Positions 1 through 8,913 of a stretch of DNA of 64,000 bases are shown in pieces. Position 1 is the stretch's first letter. Each line of letters starts with the position of its first letter. Made by a program: the position numbers and the translations under genes. Origin of the DNA: Dactylorhiza incarnata (lineage: Eukaryota; Streptophyta; Magnoliopsida; Asparagales; Orchidaceae); the NCBI GenBank assembly GCA_033032865.1, contig JAWHQI010000263.1, forward strand, positions 2,232,001 through 2,296,000. Reading direction: 5' to 3'. Under the pieces are notes generated by a model. That model was not told the origin of the DNA. It did not search any database and saw nothing but the letters and a program-made list of their open reading frames with translations.

Positions 1-1791
1 GATAGATTTCTAGATCTATCCACTAATATAGTGATAAAGTCTAGAGATGTTGTATTCTTTGAAAATAAGTTTATCAAAGATCAAGGTTTTAATTTATATG
101 GGTCTACTAATTTGATTTCAGAATCTACTATAGAATCTGAAGCTGACCCCTCTGGTACTGCTCCCCAACCTTTAGAGAATGAACCTATTTCTATTAGAGT
201 ATCTACAAGAGAGAAAATCCTTAAGGGCGTTGGTGAGAACTTTGTTACCTACCACTTAGAGGATGATCCATTTTCCTAACAGGAAGCAATGAGATCTAGA
301 GATTCGTTGATGTGGGCAGAAGCCATAAATGATGAAATGGACTCGCTGCTACAGAACAACACTTGACATCGAGTTAACCTACCTAAAGGTGCTAAAATTC
401 TTGGATGCAAGCGAGTATTGAAGAAGAAAATGAATAGTGATGTGTCAATAGCTAGATTCAAAACACGTCTAGTAGCTAAGGGATATAAGCAACTACTTTG
501 ATGTGTATTCACCTGTGTGTCACCTGTCGACTATAAGAATTCTTCTAGCTTTAGCGTCTATCGAGAACTTCATAGTCCATCAGATGGATGTAAAGTCAGT
601 CTTTTTAAATGGAGAGCTAAATGAAGAAATCTATATGACACAACCTGAAGGTTATGTCCAGAAAGATTTAAAGAATAAAGTGTGCAAATTGAATAAATCA
701 ATCTATGGGTTTAAACAAACGCCTAAGATGTGACACCTGAAATTTGACAAAGTAGTAAAGAGCTATGGATTTCAATCTAGTTATTCTGATAAATGCCTTT
801 ATCACCGTTCTGTGTCAAATAAGACTGTCATCATATGTCTCTATGTGGATGATATGTTGATTCTGGGGTTGGATTTTTCTGCAGCGAGTGATATAAAATC
901 CACTATGGCAAAGGAATTTGATATGAAGGATCTTGGCCCTGTGGATACCCTTCTGGGTATGAAAGTTAGTATTGATAAGCTTAGTATTACCTTTAGTCAA
1001 GCTCATTACATTGATCAACTACTTTTTACTTTGGGATATAAAGATTGTAGGCTGGTAGAGACATCATTTGATCATAACGTCAAATTGAGTCCAAATGTAG
1101 GGACCAGTGTTGATCAAGTTAAATATTCTAGAATAATTGGTAGTCTCGTGTATGCCACAAGCTGTACGAGACCAGACATTGCCTTTTCTGTTGGCATGCT
1201 GAGTCGTTTCACCAGTAATCCAGGCAATTAAAGAGCACTAGATGCCTTAGATAGGTTGATGAAATACCCGAAAGGTACAAAGATCATGCTCTGTGTTATA
1301 CTGGACACCCTCCTACAGTGGATGGATTTTCTGATGCCTCTTGGTGTTCAGAAATTAGTAACAATAAATCCACCAATGGACATATATTCACTATAGGTGG
1401 AGCTGCTATAACCTAGAAATCCAAAAGATAGACTTGTATAGCCTTGTGGTCTATGGAAGCAGAATTGTTTGCCTTAGCTTCGGTTGGTGAAGAGGCAGAC
1501 TGGATCAGAAATTTAATTCTGGATGTTCCCTTATCTAGATTACAAGTCAATTCCTTGAGCTTGTATTGTGATAATCAAGCAGCAGTTCAAGTCGTTAAAA
1601 ATGCTCTCTATAACACCAAAAGAAGACACGTATGATTGAGACATGCTTTGCTGAATTATTTGAAGGAACAAGAAGTTATCACCTTGATTGATGTGCGATC
1701 GAAGGATAACTTAGCTGATCCATTGACGAAAGGAATGCCTAAAGATCGATTAATCAAAACAGTGGGGGAAATGAGACTAAAGGCTATTTAG
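1..1791 (+). pseudogene. Decayed Ty1/copia pol (RT and RNase H), cut by the window edge
   Basis: Remains of a copia polyprotein. From about 31 to 279 there is the linker before reverse transcriptase. Around 503-733 lies the RT segment with FLNGELNEEIYMTQPEGYV, around 812-1231 the catalytic CLYVDDML and the LLGMKV block, and around 1444-1635 the RNase H segment with SMEAELFALAS and CDNQAAVQV. The tail near 1700-1791 reads ADPLTKGMPKDRL and ends in a stop. Reading frame is broken by several stops and shifts (for example near 279, 733 and 1231), so it cannot make a working enzyme. The 5' half (gag, protease, integrase) lies beyond the left edge. I see no LTR directly after it, so this is probably a truncated copy. 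The copia assignment is secure; the lineage is not. Confidence 0.85.
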
Positions 1792-2059
1792 TTCAGCCTT
1801 AGTCTAATGTTTTGATGTTTTAAGTTTTTTCCTTTGTCATTTAGTAAGCATATTGTGTCTCACTGATGTTAGTGGTTGCTAATCTTGAATCTGGTGAGTT
1901 GTTTTATTTCAATCTTTGATGCTTATAACTCAACCTGGATTCTCTTTCTTACCTTGGAAGAAAGTGTTGTTCCAAATTTGATAACACAATCAAACTTGGT
2001 TTGATTCTTCTTTTGTTAAATAGTATCATTTCAAATTCTGATGATATATGTTTTAACTT
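1792..2059. other. AT-rich spacer between two copia remnants
   Basis: About 270 bases of AT-rich sequence after the stop of the first copia pol and before the tail of a second one. It is probably 3' untranslated retrotransposon sequence. I see no gene, LTR end or repeat in it. Confidence 0.4.
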
Positions 2060-3250
2060 TAGCGGAACAGTGGCCGTGACATTCCAAATTGGAACACAGA
2101 TATAGCTATATTGTCTAGAAGTCCATAAGATCGTCTCTTTTGGAAGAGATAATGGATTCTAGGAGATGTGATCATATGCAAAGTACCGAGTGAAGAGAAT
2201 ATTACGGATCCACTAACAAAGCCCCTTGCACAGAGAAAGCATGATTGTCATACTAGATCAATGAGTATTAAATACCTGAATGATCGACTCTAGTGAGAGT
2301 CTTATGGATTATTTTTGTGTCGGTTGTTATTCATGTGATGACTAAAGTATTTTATATATTGTATTTTACATTTATGACAAGTTCTTTTATTATGTCAATT
2401 ATTTCTATATGATAGATTAATTAGCATAATAAATGCCCTTAGAATGTTTTCTTCCATAGGAATTCAAATACATGACTTGAATGTGAGGGCCTATATTTAT
2501 AAGAAGCTTCATTTTTAAATTGTCTCTGGTCGGTGTATCATCTTAGAAGCTAAGGGCAATGATGGCACATTAAGACTATCATGTGTGTTGACTGATGACC
2601 GATTCTCATAGGTCACGATATTGTGATATCAAGTCATCACATAGGTACTTGTTAGTGAACAAGTTGTACTGGACATACCCACCATGAGACTACTTTGTGA
2701 ATTGTTATATGAATGTGTCACAAGTAGGTCTCATATGACAATGGTGTTTGTGGTTCTTTGACCTGAAGTCACAACATTCATCTAGTGAGGAAGAGCGTAC
2801 TTTGATGCTATCAAAAGTCTTCCTTAAAGAAGGTTGATGATAACGGTAGTTATTGGGTATGTTACGATTCATTGGGTGTTTGTGTGTGGGCAGATATAAA
2901 ATTTGTTCTCCTATATGATATGAGTTACATCCATGGACCCATTGATGGAATGAGACTGAGAAATGCATGGTCATGCTTAGTTGAGTCAATATATGATATT
3001 AAGCTCACCAATTTTAAGCAGTCTATTCTGGATCAAGAAACTTGGATTGAACAATTATGAGGGTGACACAGTCCATGCCTCTAGTTCTATCCGGATGTAA
3101 GGGACAAATGGACATGACAACACTGAAACATTGGCAAAGACTGACTTGTTGAGTTATGAACTCTTATTGCTTGGGTAGCAATGATGTATTGCTAGATGCC
3201 GCTCATTGTTTGTGAGATTTTTGTTGATACTTTGTGATCATGTGGGAGAC
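2060..3250 (+). pseudogene. 3' end of a second copia element: pol tail, long 3' UTR, polypurine tract
   Basis: Around 2195-2293 the sequence translates as the closing part of a copia RNase H (NITDPLTKPLAQRKHD, then RSMSIKYLND) and stops. About 950 bases of non-coding sequence follow, as in copia lineages with a long 3' UTR. A purine-rich stretch, ATGTGGGAGAC at 3240-3250, ends directly at the TGTTGG that opens the LTR at 3251, and fits the polypurine tract that primes plus-strand synthesis. Gag and most of pol are absent. Short reading frames inside the UTR show no recognisable protein and I do not call them. Confidence 0.65.
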
Positions 3251-3489
3251 TGTTGGTATTTCCAAGGTGATCTCAAAGCAATCAAGCAGTTAAACTCACT
3301 GTCAACGCGATATGAGCCTATAGGGTCGCACATAAGAGCGTTTGGAGAAGTTGGAGGAAGGATTGTGTTAGCCTTACTCATATTGGATATGAGTGAAGGA
3401 CCAATCCTATGACTCGTTGGAGTTGGGTCGAGTCGGCTAAATGTTTCACAGATATTATGAATATTGTATGGAGCATGGTGTCTCCTGTT

Positions 3490-3815
3490 CAAGATGACAT
3501 TGCGTGTATCATCGAGATCATCACGACGATATTGTGAATATCGTCGTGTGGTCACGACGATATGACCGACTGTCAACCTTTATTGTATCGTTGAGTGCTG
3601 TGCAATTTTGTCGTGATTGTCATGACGATGTTTCAGTCATCACGACGATATCGTCTCGACGATATAGGTCATCACGATGATATAGTCGAGATCGTCTCGA
3701 CGATATAAGTCATCACGACGATATCGTCGAGAATGTCTCGACGGTATTGATCTTCACGACGATATCGTCGAGATCGTCTCGACGATGTTTAGTGATCACG
3801 ACGATAATTACTGAA
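3490..3815. repeat. Palindromic ACGACGATATCGTCG repeats in a copia U3
   Basis: Irregular repeats of CACGACGATATCGTCGAGA and its complement TCTCGACGATAT occur many times, alternating in orientation, between the LTR start and its TATA box. Position upstream of the promoter and palindromic form suggest U3 enhancer repeats; that role is inference. Confidence 0.6.
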
Positions 3816-3865
3816 TACTCCGATTAAAGAATCGGGTCTGCGGATATCTAATTTTATGTCCTGGG

Positions 3866-3873
3866 TATAAATA
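3866..3873 (+). promoter_or_regulatory. TATA box of the copia LTR
   Basis: TATAAATA followed by AGGGAAGC, about 615 bases into the LTR and downstream of the palindromic repeats. It fits the U3/R border of a plant LTR promoter. Confidence 0.6.
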
Positions 3874-4318
3874 GGGAAGCGATTAGGTTTTCCTGTGTGT
3901 CTTTTTCTGAGATCGAGACGAAACCGTTCCGCAAGATCTCCGCGAGACCCAATCCGCCGTCATCGCCTCTCCCTTGGACGGATCTAGCAATCCGTGGGAG
4001 ACGCTGATGTCACTCCTTCTCCGACCCAGTTCTTGTTGGACAAGAAGCTTGGGGTTCTCCTTCGCTCGTGTGGATCGCTATAGAGGCGCAGATATACTTT
4101 CTGTGCTAGGAACTCCGCCGCTTATTTCTGGACAAGATTGAAGCACCTTGGTTGAGTATTAACTCAATCCCTCTCAGGTATATTGCAATGTGTTATTTTA
4201 TTTATTTCTTGGTTCATGAAATCGCAAGATCCTTTAACTTGTTAGGGTTGTTCTTGTTTGTTTTTCCGCTGCGCACATATGATGTGTTGTTCCACTCATG
4301 TTTAAAGAAAACCCAACA

Positions 4319-4682
4319 AGGCTTAGGGCTAAAATTCACCGAAGGTGTTGGCGACTAGATCTAGGGATTAGGTCTAGGTGCGACTTGAGCATCTAGGGAG
4401 AGATAGGCTAGGGTCAACCAGTCCTTAGGGAGAAGGGTCAGTATAGAAAATAAAAAGAGTTTTACATTCATCGCCTTGATTTCCTGCGTCATAGAAATCA
4501 TCTTTTTGTATTCAATTTATTTATGAAATATAATCATGTTTTTTTGTTTTATTAAATTGATTGCAATTTCTATTCGCTAAAAATAGTTTGGAAAATATAT
4601 TTTTATTCAAAGTTTTTCTAGTAAATTCTAAATTTTTAAAACTCATATTCACCCCCCTCTAAGGGGGTCTGTAGATCCAACA
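4319..4682 (+). mobile_element. Tail of the 5' LTR of SIRE-like copia element A
   Basis: This stretch aligns by eye with the last part of the LTR of element B (28110-28613). Shared landmarks are the ACCGAAGGTGTTGGCGACTAG-type block, the TTATCGCCT/CATCGCCTT region, the pyrimidine-rich TTCACCCCCCTCTAAGGG and the final GATCCAACA. A degraded primer-binding site follows at once (GTATCAGAG at 4687-4695), where the usual copia site is TGGTATCAGAGC for tRNA-Met. The front of the LTR was separated by the copia insertion ending at 4318. Confidence 0.7.
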
Positions 4683-6083
4683 AGTCGTATCAGAGACAGG
4701 TTATTCCAAAAAGGTTTCACCACCTGGAATATTGGTGCATCATGATCTTGCATTAAATAGAGGGGATGAACTTTCAAATAATACAAAATCATTAGCACCA
4801 CATTTTATTTATCGGTACAAATTTTAATGGGTGAAAAATCTTAATGATACAATTTCTTATATCTTTTGATATTAAAGTGTGGAATATAACAATAAGAAAA
4901 TTCCCAAGTGAGTTGAATATGAACGAATGTTATTTAAATGCTAAGACTATGAATAATTTATTTTGTGCTCGATAAAAATATTTTCAAACTTATTTATATT
5001 TTTTCTACCGCTTATGAGATTTGGAAATTTCTTGAAGAAACATATGATTCTCCATCTACAAGTATGAAACAATTGTAAAAATTCGAGAATATACACGCTT
5101 GCAAAAATATTCAAGAAAGTTCTTCTTTTGACGGATCTATGGAGTGCATATCAAGTGGAGTGGAAGATAGCAACACATCAAGTGGAAGGGAAAATATCAA
5201 CATAACTTGCTATTCAAATGACATATCTTCAGATAGCACTGCAAGTAAAACAAATTCCTCCATTCGTGTTACAAATTCACTTTCTACATTTCGTGTGCTT
5301 GAATTGGCTAAACGTAAAATTAAAAAGGTGAAAAATATTAATTATAGATTACGTTTAGAAAATCAAACCTTAAAAGCAAAACTTGATGTGGAATCTAATA
5401 TTGATGTTTCTATTTCTCCCTCGTCCTCTTACTTGAAAATGATATACCTTGTATTGATTGCAATAAACATAAAGAAAAATTCAAGGTATTTGAAAAAGAG
5501 TTTTCTATTGCAAAAGAGTATAACAAACAATTGCTAAATGAAAATAATACTCTTGTGTATAAACTAGAGTCATTAAAATTGTTTTTTCAAATGATAAAAA
5601 ATCTTTTATATCTAGTTTTTCTTCAAATTTATGTAAGGTCTCTACTAGCGCTACAAATCTTGTAAAATATACACCTAGTAGAATATTTAATCATATAAGC
5701 ACACCTTACATCAAGTGCGCCATATGTTCCAAATTTGGACATATATCATCTTGTTGTAAGGATAAATCTAAACCTTGCACATCTCACCAAATTTGGGTTC
5801 CCAAAATTTCATTATTCAAAACATTTGGATATATATGGGTTCCCAAATCATGCCTTCATGTACCATGAGTTAATTGATTGCCTAGGGAGATGTTTATATT
5901 ACTATGGTTTGTTTTCATTAAAATGATTACTATTTTATCAAACCTATTTTTGCTCCCTAGTCAATTATAACAATAAGAATATCTTTTTCTCTTTTTCTTT
6001 CTTTGTTGTTTTGTGCAATTTTGTTTGTTTTGTCTTTATGTTTATTGAGCCAATCATGTTCAGATGTATATTATGACATATTC
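4683..6083 (+). pseudogene. Decayed gag region of element A
   Basis: The leader matches that of element B: GTTATTCCAAAAAGGTTTCA at 4701 against the same block at 28633, with the gag start following. The reading frame is broken almost at once. At 5139-5537 a Ser/Asp-rich stretch followed by a predicted coiled coil is still open (LRLENQTLKAKL), comparable with the Ser/Glu-rich region downstream of the zinc knuckle in B. Near 5719-5760 a cysteine-rich CAICSKFGHISSCC stretch survives. Element C interrupts the sequence at 6083. No pol domain is visible on either side of C, so A has also suffered internal deletion. Confidence 0.6.
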
Positions 6084-6088
6084 ATAAG
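6084..6088. repeat. Target-site duplication ATAAG, left of element C
   Basis: ATAAG lies directly before the TGTACAACCC that opens the LTR of C and recurs at 21500-21504 directly after the closing TTTCAACA. A perfect 5-bp duplication marks both ends of one insertion event. Confidence 0.9.
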
Positions 6089-6239
6089 TGTACAACCCTG
6101 TATTCGCCGAGTAGATTCTCGAAGCACAGGAAGTATTTTCGAACATCATTCTTCAAGATAAACCTAAGCAGGGAGAGAGGAGGGCGAGCTCCTCTCGCCC
6201 CCGGCGCCCCCAACAGCAGGGGGGCGAGACCCCAGGGGG

Positions 6240-6620
6240 GCGAGACGCTAGCGCCGGCGGTAGCGATACCGCCGGGCGCTAGCCCAGCTCTCGCCCAGCC
6301 CCAAGGCAAGGGGGGCAAGCTCCTCTCGCCCCCATCCCCAGCAGTAGGGGGGCGAGACGCTAGCGCCGGCGGTAGCGATACCGTCGGGCGCTAGCCCAGC
6401 TCTCGCCTAGCCCCAAGGCAAGGGGGGCGAGCTCCTCTCGCCCCCGTCCCCAGCAGTAGGGGGCGAGACGCTAGCGCCGGCGGTAGCGATTCCGCCGGGC
6501 GCTAGCCCAGCTCTCGCCCAGCCCCAAGGCAAGGGGGGCGAGCTCCTCTCGCCCCCGTCCCCAGCAGTAGGGGGCGAGACGCTAGCGCCGGCGGTAGCGA
6601 TACCGCCGGGCGCTAGCCCA
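6240..6620. repeat. Four 111-bp tandem units with GNRA-loop hairpins (5' LTR of C)
   Basis: Each unit contains GCTAGCGCCGGCGGTA, loop GCGA, then TACCGCCGGGCGCTAGC, a 16-bp stem with one bulged base. Stems begin near 6247, 6359, 6470 and 6581. The rest of each unit is a GC-rich GGGGCGAGCTCCTCTCG-type spacer. The array lies in U3, upstream of the TATA box, so it would appear in RNA at the 3' end of the element's transcript. The 3' LTR has the same array from 20598. Confidence 0.85.
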
Positions 6621-6817
6621 GCTCTCGCCCAGCCCCAGCAGAGGTAACCCCTCTCACCCACCAGAAAAGGAGGGGGGTTGGTCTGCGTTTAGCATCCCAG
6701 AACAGCGGGATTTGGCTATTTGCAGTCCGGTTTTGGCTATTCGCAGTCCAGATCCGAGGGTATTTTGGGTATTCTGCAGTCCAGTTTAGGTTATTTGCAG
6801 CCCAGATCCGAAAATCC

Positions 6818-6825
6818 TATAAATA
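6818..6825 (+). promoter_or_regulatory. TATA box in the 5' LTR of C
   Basis: TATAAATA within CCTATAAATAGGACC. The same box is at 21180-21187 in the 3' LTR. Confidence 0.65.
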
Positions 6826-7141
6826 GGACCAAGGGGGCACCATTTGGAGGGATCTCTCATCCTAGGCTAGCTCTCTCCTTCTCCATCTCCCTCCCCAAGT
6901 CTCTCTAGGGGGTGAGGAGAGGCTCCAGTGGTGCCCAAGCTTAGTAGTGGCTTGGGAGGGGAAGTTCCAAGGGGACTTCCGGGTATGTGGCGGGACCTCC
7001 CCACTAAGCCCTTGGTCCAGTTCTTAGTTCCAACACCTTCAACCTAGAGCTCTCCCTTGGGGGGAGTAAGGGTTGGTCGCCCCTCAGCCTCGCTGAGGGC
7101 CCCGAACTCCACAGAGACCGAGTAGTCGGTTTCAACATTTA

Positions 7142-7159
7142 TGGTGCGGTGAGCGTGGA
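7142..7159 (+). promoter_or_regulatory. Primer-binding site of C, complementary to tRNA-Phe
   Basis: TGGTGCGGTGAGCGTGGA begins four bases after the LTR end. It is the reverse complement of the 3' end of plant cytoplasmic tRNA-Phe with its CCA tail, as I recall that tRNA sequence. Confidence 0.75.
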
Positions 7160-7186
7160 GTGTGACCGATTCAAGAAACCCTCAAG

Positions 7187-7383
7187 ATGAGCTCCATGGA
7201 TGGAGGTGGAGGAAGTTCCGACCCAGGTCACTCGCAGCCCCCGGTGGCTGGGATGATGTTGGAGATGTTTGAAAATTTCAGGCAGGAGGTCCTGCAGACC
7301 TTGCAGGTAGCTTTCGCCTCGGGAGGCGAAGGCAGGAGAGGAAGTGGTTCGGAGGTCTCTCCCCGACAGGAGGGTGAGATCCC
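7187..7383 (+). pseudogene. Start of the gag gene of C, cut off by element D
   Basis: An ATG at 7187 opens a frame of about 65 codons: a Gly/Ser-rich start, a short predicted helix (MMLEMFENFRQEVLQTLQ) and a Gly/Arg-rich stretch. The real sequence stops at 7383, where the LTR of D begins; the few codons after that belong to D. Position behind the primer site and general style match the gag N-terminus of F (38631), which has a similar short helix. The matching downstream part of gag is not found on the far side of D. Confidence 0.55.
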
Positions 7384-8647
7384 TGATAACTTCTAAAAAG
7401 AAGTTATCTAGGCCATTATTTCTGACGAAATACTGGGCTAATCTGGCTTGAATAAATCTAAAATATGATAAAAATGTAAGTAAATGTTTGATTATTAAAT
7501 TCAAGGCTAATTTGGTCTTTTTCCATTGTTTTATTAACAGGTTTGCCAAAGGAATCGGATTGGAAAAGGAAAACAGCCAAAATGCACATGTCCTGGAAAA
7601 AGGTTGCAACGCGCAGAAAATGAAGGTTGCAACTTTTCGGCGAATTCAAAATTCTGAAATTTCAAAACAACCGCCATCAGCAAAATTGGAAGGTGGCGCC
7701 CCTTGGGATCCGCGTGAGACGTATTTAGCAGTATTTGGAGGGATTAAATAGGGATCTGGAGAAAGATATTAGAGAGTTTTTTGGAGAGGAGAGGAGGAAT
7801 TCGAAAATAGAGGAGGAAGAAGGCTAGGTTTGCCCGGATCTTGGAGGCGGAGCGGTTCGGCACTCTTCGTTGGCTGAATTCCTGCGCTGTTTCATCGTTT
7901 TATACACCATGCACTGTAAGATCTTTCTTATTTTGTGGTGTTCTTCCTCCATCGTGATGAACTAAATTGTTTTAATCTTGTATTGTGAGAGTACTTCGTC
8001 AAGTGTGATGACAATTTCTTAAATTTCTGGATTTGTGATTGATTGGTGAATGTTTGTGCTTAATTCATGATCTTTATTTTGAAATCTCTGGCCAAGATTT
8101 TATCTTTTTACTGCGCTTCATAAATCGAGAGAGGAGTCGCGTAAGTATATCGTGGATTCGGTATAGTATTTGAAGGGAGAAAGAGATTTCCTCTTGATAC
8201 TAGCAACTTTGGTTTTCATCCTTTATGCGGTTCTTATTTCATCTCCGGAGTAATAGAGAACTAGGGACTTCCGATATCGAGAGGTACGGATTTCTATTCT
8301 AAAATCGTTGCAAGACGTGTCACCACTCATCATCGCAAAACTATCTTCAAGGGCTTGTCACACTAGACTTAGGAAATCATGATACAAGATTATCTTTGAT
8401 CGCTGATAACAAAATATTTTCCTCCCGTTTCTCTAGTTTAAATCCCGTAATTAGAAGTGTTATTTCCTAATTTTTGTTACTTTGAACCATCATATTATTC
8501 CGCTTGAATTTAAAGAAAAGGCAGCACTAGTAATTGCAAGCACTAAATCACCCACCTCTCCGTGGAAACGATCTCGATTCTCACTTTATTACTTGACACG
8601 GCACGTGCTCTTGCGTTTTAAAATACACACCGGTTTCGGGCGTATCA
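7384..8647 (+). repeat. 5' LTR of element D
   Basis: Opens with TGATAACTTC and closes with GGGCGTATCA, so the ends form the inverted pair TGATA/TATCA. The first 25 bases themselves form an inverted repeat (GATAACTTCT and AGAAGTTATC). A TATA-like GATTAAATAGGG lies near 7742-7753. No gene is present; short open frames here are chance and recur unchanged in the 3' LTR. Confidence 0.92.
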
Positions 8648-8758
8648 AGTTTTTGGCGCCGTTGCCGGGGATATCAAGTTTTTGGCGCCGTTGTCGGGGA
8701 TATCAAGTTTTTGGCGCCGTTGCCGGGGATATCAAATTTTTGGCGCCGTTGCCGGGGA
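8643..8758 (+). promoter_or_regulatory. Primer-binding site of D (tRNA-Asp), amplified four times
   Basis: TGGCGCCGTTGCCGGGGA is the complement of the 3' end of plant tRNA-Asp with CCA, as I recall it. Here it occurs four times in a 29-bp period, units starting at 8643, 8672, 8701 and 8730. Each unit includes TATCA, the LTR terminus. Unit 2 has one change (GTTGTC) and unit 4 another (TATCAAATT). The copy after the 3' LTR has three units. Confidence 0.85.
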
Positions 8759-8913
8759 GGTGCAAATAATTTAGTGTTTATTTTCTTGCAATATTAGCTA
8801 AACCTGAATATTTAGAGCTCAAGTCTTTAATTTTGTCTCTTTCATTATTATTATTATTATTTTTATAAAAAAAAATTGTTTGTTTGTTTTTATCATCTGA
8901 TTTTTGTTAGTGC

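Larger units (their letters stand above)
3251..4318 (+). mobile_element. Copia LTR (3' LTR of the element ending at 2060-3250)
   Basis: A 1068-bp LTR opening with TGTTGGTATTTCC after a polypurine tract and closing with AAACCCAACA, so the ends are the TGTTGG/CCAACA inverted pair usual for copia. It contains a TATA box at 3866-3873 and a U3 region with palindromic repeats. Sequence resuming at 4319 matches the tail of a different, SIRE-like LTR (compare 28110-28613), so this element appears to have inserted into that LTR. The target duplication cannot be tested because the left end lies outside the window. Confidence 0.75.
6089..7137 (+). repeat. 5' LTR of element C
   Basis: 1049 bp, TGTACAACCC to TTTCAACA. 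It holds four 111-bp units with strong hairpins (about 6240-6620), a TATA box at 6818-6825 and a GC-rich leader. Its partner is 20429-21499. The two differ by several substitutions and by small GC-rich indels near 6195-6245, so the element is older than D. Confidence 0.88.

Noticed and set aside
6407..6661. Repeat protein frames in the LTRs of C
   Set aside because: They are translations of the 111-bp hairpin units and differ between frames without a start or domain.
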